From contig CALLBE010000124.1 in assembly GCA_938001985.1 (NCBI GenBank), forward strand, positions 1-14,935: DNA of 14,935 nt, written 5' to 3'. Shown one piece after another: positions 1-6,114 of the stretch (its first letter is position 1; each line of letters opens with the position of its first letter). The translations under genes were made by a program, and so were the position numbers. This stretch comes from an uncultured Verrucomicrobiales bacterium (GTDB taxonomy: Bacteria; Verrucomicrobiota; Verrucomicrobiia; Verrucomicrobiales; Akkermansiaceae). The notes beneath the pieces were generated by a model. It had not been told where the DNA came from and made no database searches. It saw only the letters and a program-made list of their open reading frames with translations.

Positions 1-1056
1 AGCGTGATTCAGATTATCCGTAACGGGGCGACTTTGAAAACGCCTTTGAAGGATGTTTATTTCCGTGCAGGCGATGAGATTGTTCTGCGTGGGCATATCG
101 ACGGCGTTGCGGAATTGAGCTCAAGTGGTGAGGTCAAGATGGCTGGTGAGCATGATCCTTTTGATCTGGTTGGTGTTCGTAAAGAAACCGCGATATTAAT
201 GGAGGGTATTATTGGGCCAAACTCTAGCTTAGCTGGGCGAACGCTTGCTGACCTTAACTTCCGTCGTAAGTACGGTGTGATTATTCTGGCGGTGCATCGT
301 CAGGGGGTGAACATGAAGGATCGCTTTGATAAAGTGAAGCTAGCTTTTGGTGACACGATCTTGGTTCAAGGGCCTCGTGAAAACATGGATAAGATGTTTG
401 CGGAGCGTGATTTTGTAAACCTTTCTGAACCTCATACCGCGGAAATGCGTACGGAAAAAGCGCCGTTTGCTATCGCTGGGATTCTTTTGTTTATGTTGGT
501 GAGTTCGCTGGGAGAGTTTGGTGTGGTGCCAAAGTTCCCTGTCGTGGTCCTGGCGATGAGCGGGGCTTTGATTACGCTTCTCTCAGGAGCGATCACACCT
601 AAAGAGGCTTACCAAGCGATTGATTGGAGGGTTCTGTTCATGATTTTCGGTATGTTGGGAGTTGGTGAGGCTTTAGAGTTCTCCGGCTTGGCTCATAATG
701 TGGCGACAGCTGCGATTGACTTGATTGGCAATAATCCGCATTTGTTGCTGGCTGCGATTTACTTATTGGCTGCGGTGTTGACGGAGGTCATTAGTAACAA
801 TGCTGTGGCGGCGTTACTCACGCCTTTATCCATACTGTTGGCGAATCAGATGGGAGTGAACCCTGTGCCGTTCATTGTGGCGGTGATGTTTGGCTCCTCA
901 GCTAGCTTCTCCACACCCATTGGTTATCAGACCAACACCTTTGTTTACGGTGCGGGTGGTTATAAATTTGGCGATTTCTTTAAGGTAGGGTTTCCGCTGG
1001 CTATTATCTTATGGATTGTGGCGAGTTTCCTCATTCCCGTTATTTGGAAATTTTAA
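1..1056 (+). CDS. SLC13-family permease with TrkA-C domains, 3' part
   Basis: Inner-membrane transporter of the SLC13/DASS type, in which a cytoplasmic pair of TrkA-C (RCK_C) domains sits in the middle of the membrane protein. The gene enters from the left edge in frame 1, so the 5' half is missing; the GTG at base 4 is just an internal valine codon. Window codons 1-35 look like the tail of the first TrkA-C domain (FRAGDEIVLRG). Codons about 55-140 form the second (AGRTLADLNFRRKYGVIILA, then FGDTILVQG). From about codon 155 there are roughly six hydrophobic segments. The SNNA motif at 265-268 and the later S-x-x-x-x-P-I-G-Y-Q-T-N stretch match the second sodium/substrate half-site of SLC13 carriers. 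Substrate cannot be read from the sequence; sulfate or dicarboxylates are usual for the family. No convincing terminator follows it. Confidence 0.9.
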   Translation, partial: SVIQIIRNGATLKTPLKDVYFRAGDEIVLRGHIDGVAELSSSGEVKMAGEHDPFDLVGVRKETAILMEGIIGPNSSLAGRTLADLNFRRKYGVIILAVHRQGVNMKDRFDKVKLAFGDTILVQGPRENMDKMFAERDFVNLSEPHTAEMRTEKAPFAIAGILLFMLVSSLGEFGVVPKFPVVVLAMSGALITLLSGAITPKEAYQAIDWRVLFMIFGMLGVGEALEFSGLAHNVATAAIDLIGNNPHLLLAAIYLLAAVLTEVISNNAVAALLTPLSILLANQMGVNPVPFIVAVMFGSSASFSTPIGYQTNTFVYGAGGYKFGDFFKVGFPLAIILWIVASFLIPVIWKF

Positions 1057-1060
1057 GTAG

Positions 1061-1089
1061 TTGCGTTTAAGTGACTTTTTTAACATAAT
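1061..1089 (+). promoter_or_regulatory. Candidate sigma-70 promoter of the slyB-like gene
   Basis: TTGCGT (1061-1066), a 17-base spacer and CATAAT (1084-1089, five of six consensus bases) are spaced as a housekeeping promoter. A start near 1096 would give a leader of about 33 bases. The -35 is weak (three of six). The position just after the permease stop fits a fresh transcription start for the lipoprotein gene. Confidence 0.5.
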
Positions 1090-1117
1090 GGGAAAAGAGA
1101 GATTTTCTCGTTTTCCC
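1090..1117 (+). promoter_or_regulatory. Inverted repeat at the predicted transcription start of slyB
   Basis: GGGAAAAGAGA (1090-1100) is complementary to TCTC-G-TTTTCCC (1106-1117) with a single bulged G and a 5-base loop, giving 11 pairs. It begins directly after the proposed -10 and ends 11 bases before the ATG. It is followed by A residues, so it is not a normal terminator for the upstream gene. It could be a protein-binding site in DNA or a 5'-end hairpin in the RNA. Confidence 0.45.
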
Positions 1118-1128
1118 AAAAAAACATC

Positions 1129-1605
1129 ATGAAACTTAACCTATTACTCCCGACTTCCCTAATATTTGGTCTTTTCACTCTTTCTTCGTGTGCTCGTAAC
1201 ACGCCTGAGACTTATAACGCGGCTCAAATTGGGTATGCACAGGAATTCACCATGGGTTCTGTGGTGACCGTTAAGGAAATTCTAGTGAACCGCAACACGC
1301 TTAAAAACAGAACGGGAACAGCCACAGGAGCGGTTCTTGGTGGTGTTGTCGGCGGTGTTGTCGGTAAAGAAAAAGATGGCTCAACGGGTGCTGCTGTTGG
1401 TGGTGTTGCCGGTTCTATCATCGGTGGATTGACTGGAGCTGCTGCCGATAAGTTTTATGGTAAAGTGCCAGCGCTAGAGCTCACCGTTCGTGATTCTAGT
1501 GGTAAGCATTTCGTAGTGATTCAAGGCAGAGACCAAACGTTCAAAGCGGGTGAGCGCGTTAAAATCATCACCACAGCTGCTGGTAAAACGCTAATCTCTA
1601 AGTAG
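1129..1605 (+). CDS. slyB: SlyB-like glycine-zipper outer-membrane lipoprotein
   Basis: A 158-residue lipoprotein. A short basic start and hydrophobic core lead to the lipobox LSSC, with the acylated cysteine at residue 21, predicting export and lipid anchoring. The mature part follows the SlyB/Pcp plan. An N-terminal segment (residues 27-50, with MGSVVTVKEI) is followed by a glycine zipper at about 65-106 (GAVLGGVVGGVVG, then GGVAGSIIGG). It ends in a small beta domain of the ELTVRDSSGKHFVVIQ type closing with FKAGERVKI. From memory of E. coli SlyB, order and spacing agree across the whole length. In enterobacteria SlyB is an envelope-stress lipoprotein that interacts with outer-membrane proteins and LPS; that role here is by analogy. 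The zipper DNA contains near-repeats of GGTGTTGTCGG (about 1336-1362) and is prone to slippage. No Shine-Dalgarno motif precedes the ATG. Confidence 0.85.
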   Translation: MKLNLLLPTSLIFGLFTLSSCARNTPETYNAAQIGYAQEFTMGSVVTVKEILVNRNTLKNRTGTATGAVLGGVVGGVVGKEKDGSTGAAVGGVAGSIIGGLTGAAADKFYGKVPALELTVRDSSGKHFVVIQGRDQTFKAGERVKIITTAAGKTLISK

Positions 1606-1615
1606 ATTGATTTTC

Positions 1616-1643
1616 AGCCATCGGCTAGATTCCATGGCTTTTT
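1616..1643 (+). terminator. Intrinsic terminator-like hairpin between slyB and the symporter gene
   Basis: AGCCAT (1616-1621) pairs with ATGGCT (1634-1639). Two further G-C pairs (GG 1623-1624 with CC 1632-1633) become possible if C1622 is bulged. The 3' arm runs into TTTTT (1639-1643). The symporter ATG starts only three bases later, so the element ends the slyB transcript but would also sit in any transcript entering the next gene. Confidence 0.6.
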
Positions 1644-1646
1644 AAC

Positions 1647-2945
1647 ATGAAAAAACACCTTCACTGGCTTATTTTGGGCTCATTAGGCTTGGCCATTGTG
1701 GCGGGTGTGATTTGTCGTGAGTTTTTACCCTCCACAGACCTTTCAGGTTTGTTGGATTTTTCGAGCTTTTTAGGGGGCTTGTTTTTAAAGGCATTAAAGA
1801 TGATTATTGTGCCTTTGGTGGCCTCTTCCATCATTGCTGGGATTGTCGGTGTTGGTAAAATAGAGGGCTTTGCTAGGTTGGGGCTAAAAACTTTGGTGGG
1901 CTATGGCTTGACCTCTTGCTTGGCGATAGTCGTTGGCTTGGCTTGGGTTAATATTCTTGAGCCGGGCAAGGTGAGTGGCGAGCCGAATGAAAAGATAGAG
2001 GCGATTTTTCAAAACAATGAGGTGAGTGGCAAAGTTAAGGAGATGTCCATGAATACAGCTAAAGTGGATCAGTCTGTTTATGATAAATTCAAAGAGCTCT
2101 CTAATCGTATGGTTTCGAGTAATATCGTGGAATCAGCCACCGATAATGGGAATTTACTGGCAGTGATCTTCTTTGCGCTTTTGTTTGCTATCGCGGCGGT
2201 GAACTTGCCTTCAGAGCAGAATGCAACGGTGTCGCTGCTGTTCGAGGGGATTCAAAATGCGATGATTAGAGTGACGGGCTGGGTGATGGCCTTGGCGCCT
2301 ATTGGGGTCTTTGGATTAATGTTTCCTAAAATTTATATGAATGGGGTTGAGGGGGTTTCTCAGCTTTGGTTGTATTTCCTCACCGTATTACTGGCCTTAT
2401 CAACTCACTTGTTTGTGATATTGCCGTTGTTGATGGTTTTAATAGGGAGGGTGAATCCTTTGAAGCAATTCGCCGCTCTTAAGTTGCCCTTGCTGACTGC
2501 TTTTTCAACGGCTTCTTCTGCGGCCACAATGCCTGAGACTTTATCGTCGGTTCGTAATAAAATTGGGGTTTCCAAGCGAGTTTCGAGTTTCACCATCCCG
2601 TTGGGGGCGACGGTGAATATGGATGGTACGGCCCTTTATGAGTGTGTGGCGGTGATATTCGTGGCCCAAGTGATGGGCTTAGAATTTACGGTTGCCCAGC
2701 AAGTGGGGATTGCGATCACGGCCTTGCTGACCAGTGTCGGCGTGGCGGGTGTTCCGTCTGCGAGCATGGTGGCAATCCTGATGATTTTGCAATCCAGTGG
2801 TATTGTTGGGGCTGAGCAAGCGGTCGTGGCGTTGCTCTCTGTTGATCGATTGTTGGACATGTCACGAACGGCGGTTAACGTCTTTGGAGACGCAACGGTG
2901 GCGACGATTATTGCGAAGACTGAGGGCGAGGATGTCTTGAAGTAA
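1647..2945 (+). CDS. DAACS-family sodium/proton-coupled symporter, probably for glutamate/aspartate
   Basis: A 432-residue inner-membrane secondary transporter of the dicarboxylate/amino acid:cation symporter family (GltPh/GltP/DctA fold). Landmarks in order: HP1 serine-rich tip (FSTASSAATMPETL), the TM7 sodium motif NMDGT, the HP2 tip (GVAGVPSASM) and TM8 with D404, R407, N411 and D415. These TM8 residues match GltPh D394, R397, N401 and D405 in spacing. D394 binds the substrate amino group and is serine in E. coli DctA, so I favour glutamate/aspartate uptake over succinate/fumarate; annotation as dctA would be less precise. The long hydrophilic stretch at about 110-150 is the usual variable loop. 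The start MKKHLHW fits a normal N-terminus. A terminator-like hairpin lies immediately before the ATG, and no Shine-Dalgarno sequence is present. Confidence 0.93.
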   Translation: MKKHLHWLILGSLGLAIVAGVICREFLPSTDLSGLLDFSSFLGGLFLKALKMIIVPLVASSIIAGIVGVGKIEGFARLGLKTLVGYGLTSCLAIVVGLAWVNILEPGKVSGEPNEKIEAIFQNNEVSGKVKEMSMNTAKVDQSVYDKFKELSNRMVSSNIVESATDNGNLLAVIFFALLFAIAAVNLPSEQNATVSLLFEGIQNAMIRVTGWVMALAPIGVFGLMFPKIYMNGVEGVSQLWLYFLTVLLALSTHLFVILPLLMVLIGRVNPLKQFAALKLPLLTAFSTASSAATMPETLSSVRNKIGVSKRVSSFTIPLGATVNMDGTALYECVAVIFVAQVMGLEFTVAQQVGIAITALLTSVGVAGVPSASMVAILMILQSSGIVGAEQAVVALLSVDRLLDMSRTAVNVFGDATVATIIAKTEGEDVLK

Positions 2946-2952
2946 TTAGTGC

Positions 2953-2981
2953 TTGTTAAGGGTTGGTTGGTTTGGTATTTT
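2953..2981 (+). promoter_or_regulatory. Candidate promoter of the yqjDEK-like genes
   Basis: TTGTTA (2953-2958), a 17-base spacer and TATTTT (2976-2981); each box matches four of six consensus bases. A start near 2988 would leave only about 12 bases before the ATG at 3000. It lies in a 54-base gap with no terminator visible for the upstream symporter, so read-through is also possible. Confidence 0.4.
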
Positions 2982-2999
2982 TTGAAAAAATAACAAATT

Positions 3000-3281
3000 A
3001 TGGAGAACCAAGATTTAGTAGCCGAGTTGAACGAAGACAATCAGTTGATGAGTAAAGAAAAGAAAGATCTTCGATACACAGCTGAAGAGTGGAAGAAGAT
3101 TGCCAGTGAAAAGGCAACAGAGTTTGGCGACAGAGCGAAGGTTCAGTTGGAGTCAACTAAGAAAGATTTGGACGTGTTCCAAGCTTCGGCTGAAGATTAC
3201 GTTAAGAAAAATCCAGTGGCTTCCGTTGCAATTGCTGCGGGCGTTGGTTTTGTTCTCGGTTTATTAAGCGGTAGAAAATAA
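3000..3281 (+). CDS. DUF883/YqjD-ElaB-like tail-anchored membrane protein
   Basis: A 93-residue protein with a charged, helical N-terminal two-thirds (about residues 15-66, rich in E/K, coiled-coil-like). It ends in a single membrane helix at about 73-89 (PVASVAIAAGVGFVLGLL) and SGRK. The pattern VKKNPV followed by a glycine-rich helix and a basic end is the hallmark of DUF883 proteins such as E. coli YqjD and ElaB. Those are inner-membrane proteins reported to associate with ribosomes in stationary phase; carrying the function over is inference. A second ATG at residue 17 (MSKEKKDL) is a possible alternative start, since no ribosome-binding site discriminates between them. The next gene begins three bases after the stop, so the two are almost certainly co-transcribed. 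Confidence 0.82.
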   Translation: MENQDLVAELNEDNQLMSKEKKDLRYTAEEWKKIASEKATEFGDRAKVQLESTKKDLDVFQASAEDYVKKNPVASVAIAAGVGFVLGLLSGRK

Positions 3282-3284
3282 GCC

Positions 3285-3725
3285 ATGTTGGATTCCCCTG
3301 AGGACTCCGCTTCTAAAAAACAGCCAAGTGCTTGGTCTCAATATTTGAGTGCCAGGGTGAGCTTGTTTAAATTGGAGTGGGAAGAGATAAAGCATCGATT
3401 GGTGCTGAAGGTGCTGGCGCTGGTTTTTATCCTGTTGTCGCTCATCGGTCTTGTGATGCTTTACTTTGGGGCGGTTGAATCTGGCTGCGCGTGGCTTTCA
3501 ACGTTCTTGTTGGGTCAAGTTGAATCTCTGGACGCTACGGCAAGGCTGATCCTGACACCTGCGTTGCCTTATTTATTAATGGCATTATGGCATGGAAGTG
3601 TTGCTTTCATTGCTTGGAAGGCTGTTCTGACGAAAAAAGAAGTCGTGTTCGAGTCCAGTATTGAAGAGCTCGAGTCAGATTTGATTTGGGTTAAAAACAA
3701 GCTCAACCTTGATAAAAAGAAATGA
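3285..3725 (+). CDS. YqjE/holin-X-like membrane protein
   Basis: A 146-residue integral membrane protein. A hydrophilic N-terminus (1-35) with YLSARVSLFKLEWEEIKHR is followed by a hydrophobic helix or hairpin at about 43-80 and another at about 98-118. The charged C-terminal tail is acidic (EELESD) and then lysine-rich. The short amphipathic segment ending in LEWEEI and the paired helices fit the phage-holin-III/YqjE superfamily. Despite the name, members are chromosomal genes of unknown function, and nothing phage-like surrounds this one. The position directly behind a YqjD-like gene supports the assignment. Its stop overlaps the next start by four bases (ATGA), so translation is probably coupled. 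Confidence 0.72.
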   Translation: MLDSPEDSASKKQPSAWSQYLSARVSLFKLEWEEIKHRLVLKVLALVFILLSLIGLVMLYFGAVESGCAWLSTFLLGQVESLDATARLILTPALPYLLMALWHGSVAFIAWKAVLTKKEVVFESSIEELESDLIWVKNKLNLDKKK

Positions 3726-4081
3726 ATTCGAATAAGGCTAAGCTTATTGAAGAGCTTAAAACTCAGCGAAGTCTAGCGGCTTACCAGCTAGCGTCTTCCA
3801 ATCCTATTGCTTCTAAAATCTCTAAACTGAAGTGGCTGAAGCCTTCCGTGGGGCAGTTGGCTTTATTGGGAGTGGGTGTTTTTGTTATCAGTGGTTTCTT
3901 CAAGAAGGGGAAGCCAGCGGCTAAGTCTACCTGCGATTGTAGTGGTGGTTCGGGTAAAAATAAGAGCGCTTTAGCTGAAGTTTTGAAATTGTTGACGCCT
4001 TTTTTAATGGCGGGCTTTAAGTATTTTAGACCTCAGTTGGAAAAGGTTCTGATTTCCTTTTTCTCAAAGAAGAACGGTTAG
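3722..4081 (+). CDS. Small membrane protein in the yqjK position, function unknown
   Basis: A 119-residue protein starting inside the previous stop codon (ATGA overlap). The N-terminus KAKLIEELKTQRSLAAYQLA is an amphipathic helix with the QR pattern I remember from E. coli YqjK. A hydrophobic segment at about 45-60 (LALLGVGVFVISGFF) is followed by a basic hinge and a C-x-C pair (STCDCSGGSG). The second half (about 80-115) is a moderately hydrophobic amphipathic region ending in SKKNG. Gene order argues for a functional unit with the two genes before it. The sequence resemblance to YqjK is limited to the first 25 residues, so I leave it unnamed. The CxC could bind metal or form a disulfide, but nothing here decides that. 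Confidence 0.65.
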   Translation: MNSNKAKLIEELKTQRSLAAYQLASSNPIASKISKLKWLKPSVGQLALLGVGVFVISGFFKKGKPAAKSTCDCSGGSGKNKSALAEVLKLLTPFLMAGFKYFRPQLEKVLISFFSKKNG

Positions 4082-4098
4082 TTTTGGCTCTGTTTTTG

Positions 4099-4116
4099 GC
4101 CTCATTCTGGGGCTTT
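4099..4116 (+). terminator. Weak terminator candidate after the yqjDEK-like genes
   Basis: GCCTC (4099-4103) and GGGGC (4109-4113) form a 5-base-pair stem, one a T-G wobble, with loop ATTCT, followed by only TTT and then A residues. It is placed 18 bases after the stop, where a terminator is expected, but both stem and T-tract are poor. Confidence 0.3.
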
Positions 4117-4163
4117 AAAATAGGCGTTTTATGACACAGTGACATAAACTGAGAGGATAGAGA

Positions 4164-4191
4164 TTGATTCCATAGAGTGTGGTGGTATTAT
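4164..4191 (+). promoter_or_regulatory. Candidate sigma-70 promoter of the P-II gene
   Basis: TTGATT (4164-4169, four of six), a 16-base spacer and TATTAT (4186-4191, five of six). Transcription would start near 4198, leaving a leader of about 16 bases. I looked for a sigma-54 -24/-12 element, common before nitrogen-regulated P-II genes, and saw none. Expression may therefore be constitutive or controlled otherwise. Confidence 0.5.
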
Positions 4192-4207
4192 CCAATCAAA
4201 CACGTAA

Positions 4208-4561
<354 letters not shown>

Positions 4562-4600
4562 TATTTTTCAAAAAAATACACCTCTGCAGAGAGGCTTTGA

Positions 4601-4627
4601 AGACGCTATTTGATAGCGTCTTTTTTT
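4601..4627 (+). terminator. Strong intrinsic terminator of the P-II gene
   Basis: AGACGCTAT (4601-4609) pairs perfectly with ATAGCGTCT (4613-4621) around a TTG loop, and the 3' arm continues into a run of seven T (4621-4627). A smaller hairpin (CCTCT/AGAGG, 4581-4594) lies just upstream. This is the clearest terminator in the window and isolates the P-II gene from the nusA operon. Confidence 0.92.
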
Positions 4628-4695
4628 ATTTTTTAAGAGAATTTTTATGTTTTTTTGAGGAGATGGGTTTCATTATTTAAATGAAAAAATGAGGC

Positions 4696-4723
4696 TTGCT
4701 TTGCCTAGGGACTCAGGTATGCT
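4696..4723 (+). promoter_or_regulatory. Candidate promoter of the nusA operon
   Basis: TTGCTT (4696-4701), a 16-base spacer and TATGCT (4718-4723). The match is modest (three and four of six). It is the best-placed candidate between the P-II terminator and the hairpin before nusA, and predicts a leader of about 75 bases starting near 4730. Confidence 0.35.
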
Positions 4724-4752
4724 GGGGCTATCAATTCCAAGAACTTAAGGGG

Positions 4753-4779
4753 AGTGGGTAATTAATACCCGCTTTTTTT
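4753..4779 (+). terminator. Terminator-like hairpin in the nusA leader, probable attenuator
   Basis: GTGGGTA (4754-4760) pairs with TACCCGC (4766-4772), one pair being a T-G wobble, around loop ATTAA. One extra A-T pair (4753 with 4773) is possible, and seven T follow (4773-4779). All features of an intrinsic terminator are present, yet it lies 27 bases before the nusA ATG and well after the P-II terminator. It most likely acts on transcripts entering nusA. A GGGT at 4780-4783 could compete for the 3' arm (ACCC, 4767-4770). Confidence 0.7.
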
Positions 4780-4805
4780 GGGTCTAAAACAATTTTTATT
4801 TACAT

Positions 4806-6068
4806 ATGAACAGAGACATTATCGCTTTAGTCGACTTCTATGAAAGAGAGAAAGAGCTCGATCGTGATCGAGTTGTTGAGGCGTTAGAGTACGCGTTTAT
4901 TGCGGCTTATAAAAAGATGGTGCCTGGCGCAGATAAGATTGAGACCTTGAAGGCTGAGGTGGATGAGCGCAAGGGCGATACCAAGATTCTAGCTTCATTA
5001 GAGGTGGTCGCAGATGATGAGCTGGTTGATAGCTTTAACCAAGTGGCTCTTTCAACAGCTCAGAAAAAAAATTCAGAGATCACCGTGGGTGAGTCTATTG
5101 ATTTAAACGTAACGCCACCGAACTTCGGACGTATTGCGGTTCAGACAGCTAAGCAGACGATTCAACAGCGTCTGAGAATGGCTGAAAAAGAGCGCATTTA
5201 TGACGAGTTTAAAGACAGAGCGGGCGATGTTGTTGCCGGCACAATCAGTCGTTTTGAGAGAAATGACGTCTGGGTTAACTTGGGTAAATTTGATGGCAGA
5301 ATGCCTTCGCGTGAGCGTGTGAACACCGAGGATTACAATGTTGGTGATCGTATTCGTTTTTACGTAGTTGCGGTTGAAAACGAGGCTAGAGGCCCTGAGA
5401 TTATTCTTTCAAGAAGTCACCCGAACTTTGTGCGTCGTTTATTCGAGGCGGAGGTGAGTGAGATTGCAGATCAGACGATTGAGATCAAATCAATTGCTCG
5501 TGAAGCAGGATTCCGTACCAAGATGACGGTTGTAACTTATGACGACAACGTTGATCCTGTAGGTGCTTGTGTGGGTATTCGTGGCGCTAGAGTTAAGAAT
5601 ATTGTTAAAGAATTAAACAATGAGAAAGTGGATATCATTCCTTGGAATGAAGACCCTGCAGAGTTTATTCATGAAGCGTTGAAGCCTGCTAACTTGCTTT
5701 CAGTAAGATTGGACGAGGAGAACAAGACTGTTCATGTAACAGTGGATGAAGAAGAGTTGAGCAAGGCCATTGGTCGTCGTGGTGTGAATGCACGCTTGAC
5801 GTCTAAGCTTTTAGGTTGGGAAGTTGAAATTGAAAAAGACGAGAGCAAGCATGAGATGTTTGAGTCAAAAATTGCTGACGCTTCTCACTCCGTTGCTGAG
5901 ACTCTTGAGATTTCAGATGATTTAGCTGACGCTCTTTACCGAGCAGGTGGAGCAAGCTTAGACATGATTGCGCAAATGCCTTCGGACTATATTGCACAAG
6001 CTTGTGATATCACCGAAGAAGAAGCTCAAGCGATCTTAGATAAAACCGCTGGCGCTCTAAATAGCTAA
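4806..6068 (+). CDS. nusA: Transcription termination/antitermination factor NusA
   Basis: A 420-residue RNA-polymerase-binding elongation factor that stimulates pausing and intrinsic termination and takes part in antitermination and rRNA transcription. Domains in order: the polymerase-binding N-terminal domain (1 to about 135, starting DIIALVDFYEREKELDRD); an S1 domain at about 139-204 (GTISRFERNDVWVNLGKFDG); KH1 with GACVGIRG at 253-260; KH2 with AIGRRG at 321-326. The C-terminal region at about 360-420 (LEISDDLADALYRAG and EITEE-like helices) resembles a single acidic repeat. E. coli NusA (495 residues) has two such repeats and B. subtilis NusA (371) none, so this is intermediate. The start matches the conserved N-terminus. 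It heads an operon with infB and rbfA; rimP, usually directly upstream, is not there. Confidence 0.97.
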   Translation: MNRDIIALVDFYEREKELDRDRVVEALEYAFIAAYKKMVPGADKIETLKAEVDERKGDTKILASLEVVADDELVDSFNQVALSTAQKKNSEITVGESIDLNVTPPNFGRIAVQTAKQTIQQRLRMAEKERIYDEFKDRAGDVVAGTISRFERNDVWVNLGKFDGRMPSRERVNTEDYNVGDRIRFYVVAVENEARGPEIILSRSHPNFVRRLFEAEVSEIADQTIEIKSIAREAGFRTKMTVVTYDDNVDPVGACVGIRGARVKNIVKELNNEKVDIIPWNEDPAEFIHEALKPANLLSVRLDEENKTVHVTVDEEELSKAIGRRGVNARLTSKLLGWEVEIEKDESKHEMFESKIADASHSVAETLEISDDLADALYRAGGASLDMIAQMPSDYIAQACDITEEEAQAILDKTAGALNS

Positions 6069-6114
6069 ACCTAGATTATCTACATTATTTTTTTCAAAAA
6101 GACTACTTTCCTGC

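Noticed and set aside
1330..1440. Tandem GGTGTTGTCGG-type repeats in the slyB-like gene as a repeat element.
   Set aside because: They are explained by codons of the glycine zipper and are too short and imperfect to be a separate repeat.
2636..3040. 134-codon minus-strand open frame across the end of the symporter gene.
   Set aside because: Antisense to conserved TM8 coding sequence, Thr/Ser/Ala-rich shadow with no start signal or motif.
3285..3725. Holin-like protein suggesting a prophage.
   Set aside because: No endolysin, capsid, integrase or attachment site is nearby; the family is chromosomal and its neighbours are yqjD/yqjK-like.
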